This document shows, piece by piece, positions 7,795 through 18,148 of a DNA stretch of 37,846 nt. A model generated the notes under the pieces. The model ran no database searches. It was not told where the DNA came from and was given only the letters and a program-made list of their open reading frames with translations. This DNA is from Rossellomorea aquimaris (GTDB lineage Bacteria; Bacillota; Bacilli; Bacillales; Bacillaceae_B). The DNA is taken from contig NZ_QNRJ01000029.1 of the NCBI RefSeq assembly GCF_003315075.1, forward strand, positions 1 through 37,846. The letters run 5' to 3'. The first letter of the stretch is position 1. Every line of letters starts with the position of its first letter. The position numbers and the translations under genes were made by a program.

Positions 7795-7847
7795 TTCACA
7801 AAATGCCGTCCTCCTATTTAATAGAACAAAGAATAGGAGGATGAACG

Positions 7848-8273
7848 ATGAAAGGTGCTTTATTTGCGCTGCTTGGTGGACTTTGTATCACGATGCAGGG
7901 AATTTTCAATGCAAGGATGAGTGACGCGATCGGTGGATGGCATACGACTTCGATGGTTCATCTCGTGGCCTTTACGATTGCGATGACGATATATATGAAA
8001 GTAAGAGATGGAAAAGGAAAGAGCTTCAGACAGGTGCCTTTCCTGTATTTGATCGGGGGGTCGTTCGGTGTGATCGTGGTGTTCTCGGAACTGACGGCGA
8101 TTCACATGATCGGACCGGCATCGGCCATTGCGATCCTTCTCGTGGCACAGATCGGGACGGCATTCCTTATCGAGTCACGGGGATGGTTCGGGGAGAAGAA
8201 GATCCCGGTTACGCCGCGGCAGGCAATGGGCCTCTCCATGATGCTTGCAGGGGTCGTCCTTTTCCAATTGTAA
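7848..8273 (+). CDS. YdcZ-family (DUF606) membrane transporter subunit, first copy
   Basis: This 141-residue, very hydrophobic protein of about five membrane spans matches the small DMT-type family DUF606/YdcZ. It has the N-terminal LLGGLCITMQGIFNARMSD motif and the mid-protein GPASAIAILLVAQIGTA span. Such half-size transporters often occur as pairs that may form heterodimers. The substrate is unknown. AGGAGG (7836-7841) precedes the ATG at 7848. It is the first gene of a three-gene operon with a Crp/Fnr regulator and a second YdcZ copy. Confidence 0.85.
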   Translation: MKGALFALLGGLCITMQGIFNARMSDAIGGWHTTSMVHLVAFTIAMTIYMKVRDGKGKSFRQVPFLYLIGGSFGVIVVFSELTAIHMIGPASAIAILLVAQIGTAFLIESRGWFGEKKIPVTPRQAMGLSMMLAGVVLFQL

Positions 8274-8289
8274 AAAAAGGAGTCAAATG

Positions 8290-8985
8290 ATGAAAGAAAT
8301 ACAAAGTGCGGAACCAGACCATTATATAAAACAATTCGAACTGGACGATTTATTTCCGGCGGATTTCAGAAAGCATATTAAGATGTCTTCCTTTGAAAAA
8401 GGGGATAATCTTTTTTCGACGGGGGAAGAGCTCAACGAATTGTACTTCCTCATAGAAGGGAAAATCAAGATCTTCACCCATACACCAGAGGGAAAACTGT
8501 TGATCAACCGGTTCAAACGTCCACTTGCCCTGATCGGGGATGTGGAATATGCGAAGGGTACGGCGGTACTCAACTCGGTGGAAGCCGTCACGGATGGGGT
8601 GTTCTTATCGGTTCCTTTCACGGATCTGAAAAGGCTTGAGAAGGAGAGTACAGCGATCATGCGCTTTCTGTTTGATACAGTGGCCCACAAGTTCTACACG
8701 GAATCCCATATCACGAGCATGCACATGCTGTATCCCGTCGAAGTACGCCTGGCGAGCTATCTACTGTCCATCTCAGAAGCGGGCGAAGGGACCATGTTCC
8801 ATCAGGAAATGCATACGTCCAATCTCATGGAGCTCGCCGAATGGATCGGAACCAGCTACCGTCACCTGAACCGGGTACTGAAGAAGATGGCCACCGACGA
8901 CCTCATCGAACGGGTCAACGGGTCCATCACCATCAAAGATCTGGAAAAACTCAGCATCCTTGCGAAAGGAAACATCTATGAATAA
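8290..8985 (+). CDS. Crp/Fnr-family transcriptional regulator
   Basis: This 231-residue protein has an N-terminal cyclic-nucleotide-binding-like beta barrel (about 20-125; GDNLFSTGEELNELYFLIEGKIKIF), a dimerisation helix (about 130-155), and a C-terminal winged HTH (about 165-225; LMELAEWIGTSYRHLNRVLKKM). The recognition helix SYRHLNR lacks the classical RE..SR pattern of Crp/Fnr proteins that bind TGTGA or TTGAT sites, so its operator may be unusual. No clustered Cys for an Fe-S cluster is present. AAAAAAAGGAG overlaps the end of the preceding gene region, and the second ATG (8290) has the better spacing. It lies between two YdcZ genes, which it probably controls. Confidence 0.85.
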   Translation: MKEIQSAEPDHYIKQFELDDLFPADFRKHIKMSSFEKGDNLFSTGEELNELYFLIEGKIKIFTHTPEGKLLINRFKRPLALIGDVEYAKGTAVLNSVEAVTDGVFLSVPFTDLKRLEKESTAIMRFLFDTVAHKFYTESHITSMHMLYPVEVRLASYLLSISEAGEGTMFHQEMHTSNLMELAEWIGTSYRHLNRVLKKMATDDLIERVNGSITIKDLEKLSILAKGNIYE

Positions 8986-8997
8986 GGAGGAACTCAA

Positions 8998-9480
8998 ATG
9001 ATCGGAATCGGACTCGCCATCATGGCCGGAATCTTAATCAGTTTGCAAAACGTATTCAACGCACGGGTCAGTGAAAAAACTGGCCCATGGGCAACGACGA
9101 GCCTGGTCCTCGGCCTCGGTCTTGTCTGTTCACTACCGGTGTTTTATACATTGGAAGATAAGAGCCTGCTGGACTTCAGCGGGGTCAATCCCGTCTTTCT
9201 GTTCAGCGGAGTATTCGGAGTCGGCATCGTGTTCTTCCTGATGAGGGGAGTCACGTTGATCGGCCCTGCGTATGCGATCTCGATCGCGCTCATTTCTCAA
9301 ATTACCATCGCGTTTATCGTCAATACAGGAGGCTGGTTCGGCTTTGAACCGTCTGCATTGTCCTGGGAGAAGCTGCTTGGGATCGGCTTGTTGATTGGCG
9401 GGGTGTTGGTTTATAAATTGGAGAAGCGGTCGGATAAGAAACAGGATGTTGTTCGTGAACGTGAGAGAGTGGGGGCTTGA
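8998..9480 (+). CDS. YdcZ-family (DUF606) membrane transporter subunit, second copy
   Basis: This 160-residue protein is a second DUF606/YdcZ protein with five hydrophobic segments and the shared motif ILISLQNVFNARVSEKTG near the N-terminus. It keeps the GPAYAISIALISQITIAF span and has a charged tail (EKRSDKKQDVVRERER). It starts 12 bp after the Crp/Fnr gene behind AAGGAGG, so the three genes are one transcript. The two YdcZ proteins are diverged enough to be a heteromeric pair. A T-run terminator follows. Confidence 0.85.
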   Translation: MIGIGLAIMAGILISLQNVFNARVSEKTGPWATTSLVLGLGLVCSLPVFYTLEDKSLLDFSGVNPVFLFSGVFGVGIVFFLMRGVTLIGPAYAISIALISQITIAFIVNTGGWFGFEPSALSWEKLLGIGLLIGGVLVYKLEKRSDKKQDVVRERERVGA

Positions 9481-9501
9481 AGGATTTCCACTTGAAAAAT
9501 A

Positions 9502-9532
9502 GGTCTCTCCCCAGCCGGGAGGGATCTTTTTT
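9502..9532 (+). terminator. Rho-independent terminator of the YdcZ operon
   Basis: GGTCTCTCCC (9502-9511) pairs with GGGAGGGATC (9517-9526) with two G-U pairs, followed by six Ts (9527-9532). It lies 22 bp after the second YdcZ gene. Confidence 0.85.
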
Positions 9533-9700
9533 ATTGGATATAGGGCGGTTGCATGAGGAAGGTTTTTGGGGGAAGAAAATACTGCCCTTTGGGTTGAAAT
9601 CATAATGGTTTTGACCAAATAGGGTTGAAAAGTGCCCTGTTGAGGAGGGTTACAAGTCATTTTAAGGCTGAATCTATTTCAAATAGGAGCCTTTATCAGA

Positions 9701-9829
9701 TTTATGACCCGGTTTTCGCTACTTATGACCCGCAATAAAAATATATGATCCGCTTTCGGAGACTTATGATCCGAAAATTTGATTTATGAACCGGAATTTC
9801 ATTTTATGATCCCTTTGTCGAAAAATCTC
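9701..9829 (+). repeat. Phased TTATGANCC repeat element, copy A
   Basis: Six degenerate units of (T/A)TATGANCC start at 9702, 9723, 9743, 9764, 9784 and 9804, giving spacings of 21, 20, 21, 20 and 20 bp. The element ends in TTTGTCGAAAAAT (about 9814-9826). The reverse complement of 19010-19137 aligns to it without gaps with the same unit phasing, about three-quarters identical by hand. It lies in the 451-bp gap between the convergent YdcZ operon and katG. It is noncoding, since the period is not a multiple of three. Confidence 0.85.
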
Positions 9830-9877
9830 TCCCCATCCAGAGTGGCTTAACTGTTTTCATAGGTAAGACCACAATGT

Positions 9878-9917
9878 AAAAAAAACACGCCTCATCCCAA
9901 CAGGGAGCAGGCGCGTT
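9878..9917 (-). terminator. Rho-independent terminator of katG
   Basis: On the - strand a GC-rich stem (9884-9917, with a small internal loop) is followed by eight Ts (A run 9878-9885 on +). It lies 15 bp beyond the katG stop codon. Confidence 0.85.
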
Positions 9918-9931
9918 TCGTCTATCTTCCA

Positions 9932-12154
<2,223 letters not shown>

Positions 12155-12213
12155 TCACCTTCCTGTTTTCAAAGATTAGAGTGAAGAAACTACCACGATG
12201 AATAGTGTGATAA

Positions 12214-12228
12214 TTATAATAATTCTTA
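12214..12228. promoter_or_regulatory. PerR box upstream of katG
   Basis: TTATAATAATTCTTA matches 13 of 15 positions of TTATAATNATTATAA and shares TTATAATAATTCT with the site before ahpC. It is 66 bp upstream of the katG ATG. A second TTATAAT occurs at about 12236-12242 but its partner half is badly spaced. The rest of 12149-12509 shows no further gene. Confidence 0.7.
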
Positions 12229-12509
12229 ACTATCATTATAATAGATTAGAATTTTTATTGAAAGCTTGAAGCTTCTAATTATGGTGAATTTTAACATAGG
12301 ACTGTCCCGACGCTCTGATAACCAATAAAAGAAGGAAATCAGACAAAGTTGTCTAATCTATTCAAAAGCACGATATTTTAGGAGGGCGTTCCATTTGAGT
12401 ATCCCTTTCGAGGTGACAAGAAACTTTTAGGTTCGAAAAAAATAAAGTGGCTAGCTTCTGAATCTGACAAGCAATATTGTACGAATAAAATTATGGGGAG
12501 GACAGGGAC

Positions 12510-12722
12510 ATGACCAATAACCCAACACCAGACAGCGAATTGCCTAAGATCGGTAAGCCTGCAATTCGTGGACTTCATCAGGCCGGCTTATATCGCCTTG
12601 AGCAGTTTACCGATGTGTCGGAATCCGATATTCTGAAGATTCATGGGGTAGGACCGAAAGCGGTGCGAATACTGAATGAGGCTCTGAAAGAAAAAGGGCT
12701 GTCTTTAGCAAAAAAATCATAA
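12510..12722 (+). CDS. Small helix-hairpin-helix protein
   Basis: This 70-residue protein consists almost entirely of a helix-hairpin-helix module (residues about 13-62; IGKPAIRGLHQAGLYRLEQF, then ILKIHGVGPKAVRILNEAL). It resembles the fold of the RNA polymerase alpha C-terminal domain and other DNA-binding HhH units. It probably binds DNA through the GVGPKA hairpin, but it has no catalytic domain. GGGGAGG (12495-12501) lies 8 nt before the ATG. The AlkD-like glycosylase gene follows 64 bp downstream on the same strand, which suggests a link with DNA repair. Confidence 0.8.
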   Translation: MTNNPTPDSELPKIGKPAIRGLHQAGLYRLEQFTDVSESDILKIHGVGPKAVRILNEALKEKGLSLAKKS

Positions 12723-12786
12723 ACGGGTTTGATTCAAGTGTGGTTATGGTAAGATGACAACTTATTATATGAAGGAAGTGGATAGA

Positions 12787-13494
12787 ATGGATTTACAAAC
12801 GGTCATGCAAGAGCTGGAAGCACTGGGCAAGGAACGATCGAAGAAAATGTACCTATCCAATGGTGCCCACGAGCCGGTATTTGGCGTCGCGACAGGTGCG
12901 ATGAAGCCGATTGCCAGGAAAATCAAGAAGGATCAGGCGTTGGCTGAGGAGTTATATGCAACGGGGAATTACGACGCCATGTATTTTGCCGGTGTCATTG
13001 CCGATCCGAAAGCCATGACGGAGGCAGACTTTGACCGTTGGATCGATGGGGCGTATTTTTATATGCTGTCCGATTACGTGGTGGCGGTCACATTGGCTGA
13101 AGCAGACATCGCACAAGACGTTGCCGATAAATGGATCGCAAGCGGTGAAGAGCTGAAAATGTCAGCGGGATGGAGCTGCTACTGCTGGCTGCTCGGGAAT
13201 CGTAAGGACGAAGAGTTTTCGGAAACGAAGCTTGCGAGTATGTTGGATCAAGTGAAGGAAACCATCCACGATGCACCTGAACGAACGAAATCCGCAATGA
13301 GTAATTTCGTCACGACAGTCGGGGTTTCTTATGTACCTCTTCATGAACGGGCTCTTCAGACGGCAAAAGAAATCGGACCGGTGGAAATGGTACGGGAGAA
13401 TAAAAAGAACAGTATCCTAAAGGCTGCCGATGATATCCAGAAGCAAGTGGAGAGAGGGAAGATTGGATTTAAGCGGAAGTATGTGAGGTGTTAG
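12787..13494 (+). CDS. AlkD-like DNA alkylation repair protein
   Basis: This 235-residue all-helical protein matches the HEAT-repeat DNA glycosylase family of AlkC/AlkD, which remove bulky or cationic alkylated bases without flipping them. Typical segments are the N-terminal GVATGAMKPIARKIKKD, then YDAMYFAGVIADPKAMTEADFDRW, a SDYVV segment, and MSAGWSCYCWLLG. The protein is shorter in the C-terminal part than some AlkD proteins but looks complete. GAAGGAAGTGG lies just before the ATG at 12787; an ATG at 12754 in frame has no ribosome site. It is downstream of the HhH gene and ends at a strong terminator. Confidence 0.8.
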   Translation: MDLQTVMQELEALGKERSKKMYLSNGAHEPVFGVATGAMKPIARKIKKDQALAEELYATGNYDAMYFAGVIADPKAMTEADFDRWIDGAYFYMLSDYVVAVTLAEADIAQDVADKWIASGEELKMSAGWSCYCWLLGNRKDEEFSETKLASMLDQVKETIHDAPERTKSAMSNFVTTVGVSYVPLHERALQTAKEIGPVEMVRENKKNSILKAADDIQKQVERGKIGFKRKYVRC

Positions 13495-13519
13495 GACGTA
13501 TCCTTGATATAGAATGTAA

Positions 13520-13563
13520 CAATAGCCTCCCCGGATCACCGTTTCCGGGGAGGCTATTGTTTT
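13520..13563. terminator. Rho-independent terminator after the AlkD-like gene
   Basis: A perfect 16-bp stem (13520-13535 with 13544-13559), GC-rich, has an 8-nt loop and TTTT after it. It separates the + AlkD-like gene from the - 47-aa gene and may act on both. Confidence 0.9.
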
Positions 13564-13581
13564 CAAGGAAGTACACAGTCA

Positions 13582-13725
13582 TCATTCTTTTCCTCTGACT
13601 TCCCGGCAGATTTGATCGGAATTTCCGCCAAAATCAGTGATCCCAATGGATTTTGATAACAGTTTAAGTTGCTCCTCGAAGGAAAGATCCTTTTCCTTAT
13701 CAAGCTTTGGAGTTTGCTTTGCCAT
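13582..13725 (-). CDS. 47-aa hypothetical protein with a decayed paralogue nearby
   Basis: This small gene has a very strong ribosome site (AAGGAGGT) in front of the ATG at 13725. The product has a Lys-rich start (MAKQTPKLDKEKD), a helix FEEQLKLLSKSIGI, and the C-terminal motif SDQICREVRGKE. I do not recognise the family. A second copy at 7014-7130 has the same motifs but an internal stop, which shows that the reading frame is a real, once-duplicated gene. It has one Cys and no signal peptide or membrane span. Confidence 0.7.
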   Translation of the reverse strand: MAKQTPKLDKEKDLSFEEQLKLLSKSIGITDFGGNSDQICREVRGKE

Positions 13726-14182
13726 TGTTTAATCAACCTCCTTCTTTATCGTTACAATCCCCTAGAATAGGATTGCCCAAAATCACCCAAGAGATATTTT
13801 GAGTAAATTACAATTTTATAAAAAGATTATCCTACATATCTCCTCTTACGATTTCCTTCCAACCCTCCAGATTCATTTCCTCTCATTCAAAAAAATCCCC
13901 TGTCAACTTAAAATACAATTATTAACAATTTAGACACAATCAAATGACCATTTAGAAAATAAAGTAAATCATTCTACACCTCATACCATGGATACCTTAC
14001 ATTTAAAATAATAACTCTATTATAGGATAAATATGGAATGAATTGAATGGTTCTTCGCGATTACAATATGAGTTGAACTTACAGGTATTTACACCACATT
14101 CCCTACTTCCCTATCATTTTATTAATCGGAATTCCTCATTTATTGGTTCCAGATGAAACGATTCAGCTAAAGGGGGATACAC
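13726..14182. other. 457-bp AT-rich intergenic region without a visible gene
   Basis: Apart from the ribosome sites at both ends I see no gene, RNA, repeat or convincing promoter here. It is AT-rich and must hold the divergent promoters of the 47-aa gene (-) and the CPBP protease gene (+). Confidence 0.4.
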
Positions 14183-15718
14183 ATGGATACTCAGTTGATC
14201 ATCTCCATCATCATACTCATCACTCTGGCGGAGGTCGGTGCCGTCATCCTGTTTGTGAAATACAGACGGGGGGACATGGACAGCAACCCGTTCATGACCA
14301 TCCTCAAAAAAGAGTGGATCATCCTTTTCTATGCTTTATTCAAATGGAAGAGGAAGAAAGGCAATGATAAAGGAGTCCAGAGCTATTATTACCACAAAGG
14401 ATCGAATTACTTCTGGCTGTTCATTGCGCTCCTTCATGAGCAGGTAATTGAAGGGATTGTCTTTCATATCTACTTAAAGGAAATCGATCCCCTCAGGGCA
14501 AATATCCTGGTTGTGCTGCATGTCTACAGTATCCTCTACATGCTGGGGGACTATAACTTAGTCAGGAACTCGCCGATCCGGATAAAAGGGAACAATGTCG
14601 TCATGAACGTCGGGGCGAGAAGATCATTGACCTTCCATATCAGGGATGTGGCAGCAATCCAGCCGGCAAGGACGCAGTATAACAAGAGCGGTGCCATCAT
14701 CCACGAGAAAAATGCCTACCATGTCAGCATGCTTCCAAGAGTGTTCACTCGTGTATTCGGCATGATGGATGAACTGAAGTATGAAATCATCTTCAAGGAG
14801 CCGATTTATGCCAGAGGCTATTTCGGCCAAAAAAAGATAGTAACGAAAGCATTGCTATCGATGGACAACCCGGAACCGTTCATCATGGATCTTCAGGAAA
14901 AAGTGGAGTGCTATGAGGATACAGAAGATCATCGATTGGTCGCTGCCGCTTATGAGGGGAAAAGACCGAATATCATCAACTGGAAGGTCTATTTCACCCT
15001 ACTTGTCCTGAACATACTGGGAGCTTTAGCGATTTCCCCCTATGCCATGGCACGGGAGAATCTACATGAAGTCATAGGGATGAGCGAGCTGTCCTTCACC
15101 CTGTTTTACGTCATCCAGGTTCTGTTGGAAGCGGGGATTCTGCTATTTATCGCCTTATGGCTCGCAAAGAAGGTGAAGCTCAAGACACCAATCATCGAAG
15201 CCTTTTTCAACAAAAACCAATCGCTTCATTCTTTTAGAAAACCAGTCCTGCAATCCGCCCTCTATGGGGTACTCGCAGGTGTGGCCATCAGCATCTTCAG
15301 CCTGATTGTATCGAAGCCACTCGGAGTGGACAATTCTTCACTCAATGAACCAGCATGGTGGCTCGGGACATTGGGGTCATTCGGCGCGGCCGTGAATGAA
15401 GAATCGATCTTCCGTCTCTTCCTTGTCACCATGCTGATTTGGCTGCAGATGAAATGGTTCAGAGGAACGGCGACAAAAGCTAAGAAATGGACGGCCATTG
15501 TCGTTACTTCCCTGGTCTTCGGCATCATGCATTATGGTGTGGCGGCGTCCAATTTCGATATGACTCTAGGGCTATTCATAAGCATGCTCGTCATCAATGG
15601 GATAGGAGGGCTTGTGTTCGGGGCACTCTTCGTCTTTGTGGGACTTGAATTCGCCATGATTGCTCATTTCACTGCCGATATTGTGCTGCATGTGGTTGGG
15701 CCGCGGGTGGTGGAGTGA
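14183..15718 (+). CDS. CPBP-family intramembrane metalloprotease with long N-terminal region
   Basis: This 511-residue multispan membrane protein carries the CPBP (Abi/Rce1-like) motifs in its C-terminal third: EEXXXR at E406-E407 to R411 (NEESIFR), FXXXH with H450 (FGIMHY), and HXXXD with H495 (HFTADIVLH). These build the intramembrane glutamate protease site. Bacterial members are linked to bacteriocin self-immunity or surface-protein processing; the substrate here is unknown. The first roughly 300 residues add several membrane spans and a cytoplasmic domain (about 130-250) that the usual 200-300-residue CPBP proteins lack. AAGGGGG precedes the ATG at 14183. A strong terminator follows. Confidence 0.85.
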   Translation: MDTQLIISIIILITLAEVGAVILFVKYRRGDMDSNPFMTILKKEWIILFYALFKWKRKKGNDKGVQSYYYHKGSNYFWLFIALLHEQVIEGIVFHIYLKEIDPLRANILVVLHVYSILYMLGDYNLVRNSPIRIKGNNVVMNVGARRSLTFHIRDVAAIQPARTQYNKSGAIIHEKNAYHVSMLPRVFTRVFGMMDELKYEIIFKEPIYARGYFGQKKIVTKALLSMDNPEPFIMDLQEKVECYEDTEDHRLVAAAYEGKRPNIINWKVYFTLLVLNILGALAISPYAMARENLHEVIGMSELSFTLFYVIQVLLEAGILLFIALWLAKKVKLKTPIIEAFFNKNQSLHSFRKPVLQSALYGVLAGVAISIFSLIVSKPLGVDNSSLNEPAWWLGTLGSFGAAVNEESIFRLFLVTMLIWLQMKWFRGTATKAKKWTAIVVTSLVFGIMHYGVAASNFDMTLGLFISMLVINGIGGLVFGALFVFVGLEFAMIAHFTADIVLHVVGPRVVE

Positions 15719-15722
15719 GGGA

Positions 15723-15745
15723 GCCATGGCGGCAGGTCCCATGGC
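15723..15745. repeat. GCCATGG...CCATGGC hairpin with GGCAGGTCC core
   Basis: GCCATGG (15723-15729) pairs with CCATGGC (15739-15745) around CGGCAGGTC. Together with 21296-21347, which has the same GAGCCATG/CATGG arms and a CAGGTCC core, it belongs to the dispersed GGGGACAGG motif family. Confidence 0.6.
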
Positions 15746-15754
15746 CTCATTTGA

Positions 15755-15804
15755 TGCCTGCCCCGTTGCGTTAGTGTATGAACGCAACGGGCAGGCATTT
15801 TTTT
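15755..15804 (+). terminator. Rho-independent terminator after the CPBP gene
   Basis: A 17-bp GC-rich stem (15755-15772 with 15781-15797, one bulged C) has an 8-nt loop and seven Ts (15798-15804). Confidence 0.92.
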
Positions 15805-15962
15805 ATGAATTTGAAGTGTTACATAAAACAGTTAGTGGTAATAGTACAACAACCGTGATGGGAATCAGTTCCCCTTTTTTATGCAAGATGCAATGTTTCT
15901 GCAAAATTAGTGGGTAACAATAACCTATAGCAGATATCGATTACAGAAAAGGAGATGGTCAT

Positions 15963-17144
15963 TTGTTAGAGTTAATTGGAGAATCTGCGAAGACCTCACT
16001 GGGGTATTTCTGGAAATCCGGTTGGGCATTCGTACTTGGATACTTAATCAGTTCCATGATTCAGGCCTTTGTGCAGAAGGATAAAATGGTGAAGTATATG
16101 GGGAATCCCAGCTTGAAGTCTGTTGGGTTATCCACACTATTCGGGGCGATCAGTTCCTCCTGTTCCTTTGCGGCCCTGGCAGCGGGACGGAACCTTTTCA
16201 AAAAAGGGGCTCATTTTATTCCTACCCTGGCCTTTTTATTTGCTTCTACCAATCTGGTGATTGAATTAGGCATCCTTATTTATATCTTTCTAGGCTGGCA
16301 GTTTGTAGTTGCGGAGATGATCGGGGGCATCGTTCTGATCTTGATTACCTGGATTCTTGTGAAAGCCACCTATCCTAAGAAGCTGGTGGAGGAAGCAAAG
16401 GATCACGTAGAGGACGAAGAGGGAGACGAAGAAGGATTCAACTGGAAAGAGAAAATCAAGTCCAAAGAGGGCTGGTATCAGGTCGGTCATGAGTTTGTGA
16501 TGAATTGGCAAATGGTGTGGAAAGAGATTACGATCGGATTTACCATTGCGGGGATCATGGCCACATTCATTTCGGAGGATACGTGGAAAATGTTCTTCCT
16601 CGCCGATCAACCGGACTCATTTTTAAAGGTGCTGGAAAATGCACTGATCGGTCCGATCGTTGCCATGCTCACATTCATCGGGTCCATGGGGAACATTCCC
16701 ATTGCCACCATACTCGCATCCAGTGGAGTGGCTTTTGCAGGAATAATGGCATTCATCTATTCTGATTTAGTCGTACCCCCTATTGTGGCGGTTCACAAAA
16801 AGTATTATGGGTTAAAAACGGCCTTATACATTGCAGGTATCTTCTACCTATCCATCATCCTGACAGCGATGGGGATGCACTATGCGTTTACGGCTATAGG
16901 ATTGATCCCGGAAAGCGCCAAACAAGTGATGAATGAATCACCCTTTCAAATCGATTATACCTTCTGGTTAAACATCGTATTTGCCATCGTCGCGATGATC
17001 TCCATCTATTTGAATCGACTGTTCATGAAATCCGGTCATCACCATGGCATGATGAACATGGAAGGCGATTCGAAAGTGAAAACGATGGTCACGTATATTT
17101 GTATTGGATATTTAGTGGTTGGGATGGTTGTACAGTTTGTGTGA
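15963..17144 (+). CDS. YraQ/ArsP-type permease (UPF0718)
   Basis: This 393-residue polytopic membrane protein matches the DUF318/ArsP_1 permease family. It has the conserved GAISSSCSFAALAAGRNLFKKG motif around C67, followed by LAFLFASTNLVIELG, and a second half with FIGSMGNIPIATILASSGVAF. Family members move arsenicals or metals in some bacteria. Here a His/Met-rich loop near the C-terminus (GHHHGMMNMEGD, about 358-369) hints at metal handling but does not identify the substrate. The start is TTG at 15963 behind AAAAGGAG; an ATG inside that site at 15955 stops at once. A GGGAA/TTCCC hairpin with a T6 tract (15860-15880) lies in the leader and could attenuate transcription. Confidence 0.8.
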   Translation: MLELIGESAKTSLGYFWKSGWAFVLGYLISSMIQAFVQKDKMVKYMGNPSLKSVGLSTLFGAISSSCSFAALAAGRNLFKKGAHFIPTLAFLFASTNLVIELGILIYIFLGWQFVVAEMIGGIVLILITWILVKATYPKKLVEEAKDHVEDEEGDEEGFNWKEKIKSKEGWYQVGHEFVMNWQMVWKEITIGFTIAGIMATFISEDTWKMFFLADQPDSFLKVLENALIGPIVAMLTFIGSMGNIPIATILASSGVAFAGIMAFIYSDLVVPPIVAVHKKYYGLKTALYIAGIFYLSIILTAMGMHYAFTAIGLIPESAKQVMNESPFQIDYTFWLNIVFAIVAMISIYLNRLFMKSGHHHGMMNMEGDSKVKTMVTYICIGYLVVGMVVQFV

Positions 17145-17236
17145 TCGGTTCAGTTGGGTTGCCGTGAATTGCAGCCATCTCTGTTTGAAGAATAAAGCTC
17201 AAGAAGTTTGATAGCGATTGGTTAGTTAATAAAGAA

Positions 17237-17283
17237 AAAAACGGTGCCTACCCCCGATACAGCGGGAGTCTGGCACCGTTTTT
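17237..17283. terminator. Bidirectional terminator between permease and YitT gene
   Basis: ACGGTGCC (17241-17248) pairs with GGCACCGT (17272-17279), with a further inner CCCG/CGGG stem. A runs precede and T runs follow. It serves the convergent permease (+) and YitT-family (-) genes. Confidence 0.88.
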
Positions 17284-17314
17284 CATGTGGATGTCACGTT
17301 GGCTAGATCCATCA

Positions 17315-18148
17315 TCAAGTCTTCGGAAACGTAAATCCTTCCCCAAACACATCCCTCACATCATGGACCACCACAAACGCTTTCTCATCAATTTGTTGGA
17401 TGGCCTTCTTTAAGAGGAATAACTCCTGTTTATTAATGACCACATACAATATATCTTTCGATTCATTCGAATAATGGCCTCTTGCGTTAATGATGGTAAC
17501 GCCGCGATCCATTTCCCGGCTGACTTTCTCAGCGATGGCTACTGTATGCCCGGAAATGATCGTGACGGCCTTTCGTGTATCGAAACCATCGATCAGGTAG
17601 TCCAGGATCTTCGTACTGATGTAGATGGATATTCCTGTGTACATCGTATTCTCAAGCCCGATGACAAACGATGAACCAAGAACGACGAGGATATCGAACA
17701 CGAACATCGTGGTACTGACACCCCAGCCGAAATGCTGATTCAGCATGCGGGCAATGATGGTGGATCCTCCCGTCGTCCCGCCTGACCGCAGCACAAGCCC
17801 GAGTCCGAGACCGATGAACACTCCGGCGAAGACCGTTCCGAGCATGATGTCGACGGAATTGCCCATCCCTTCTGTCAAGTGAATGAAGAGGGAGGTAAAG
17901 AAGATCGCTAGCATGGTGTACCAGGTCACGCGTTTATTTAATACTTTATAACCGATCGCTAAGAGGACTCCGTTCATGACGAAGTTGGTGATACCCGGTG
18001 ACCAGCCCAATACATAATAGAGGGTCATGGATATACCGGTCACGCCGCCTTCCCCAAGTTCATTCGGGATGGCGAACCAGTTCACCCCGAGGGCAAAAAA
18101 CAAGGAGCCAATAACGATCAGTGTGATTTCTTTCGCTGTAGAATTCAT
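17315..18148 (-). CDS. YitT family membrane protein
   Basis: This 277-residue protein has about five N-terminal membrane spans (DUF161; GVNWFAIPNELGEGGVTGIS is the typical first motif, RSGGTTGGSTIIAR the second). A C-terminal soluble DUF2179 domain (about 195-277; ITIISGH-type start, then GVTIINARGHYSNESK) follows. This is the YitT/YpjC/YqfU architecture of Bacillus. Function is unknown; a transport or sensing role is only inferred from the fold. The ATG at 18148 follows GGAG at about 8 nt. It is divergent from the PaiB-like gene. Confidence 0.88.
   Translation of the reverse strand: MNSTAKEITLIVIGSLFFALGVNWFAIPNELGEGGVTGISMTLYYVLGWSPGITNFVMNGVLLAIGYKVLNKRVTWYTMLAIFFTSLFIHLTEGMGNSVDIMLGTVFAGVFIGLGLGLVLRSGGTTGGSTIIARMLNQHFGWGVSTTMFVFDILVVLGSSFVIGLENTMYTGISIYISTKILDYLIDGFDTRKAVTIISGHTVAIAEKVSREMDRGVTIINARGHYSNESKDILYVVINKQELFLLKKAIQQIDEKAFVVVHDVRDVFGEGFTFPKT

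Noticed and set aside
9590..9650. GGGTTGAAA repeats before array A
   Set aside because: Two or three loose copies without regular spacing; not clearly part of the array and not seen beside copy B.
9701..9829. CRISPR array
   Set aside because: Units are only about 9 bp with 11-12-bp spacers that are themselves partly conserved in copy B; no cas gene is present.
12393..12428. 11-codon TTG frame after AGGAGGG upstream of the HhH gene
   Set aside because: Too short to distinguish from chance and not followed by a coupled gene.
15838..15917. Cys-rich leader peptide (CKMQCFCK) before the permease gene
   Set aside because: It would suit a metal-sensing leader, but no ribosome site precedes its ATG and the T6 hairpin lies across its start.
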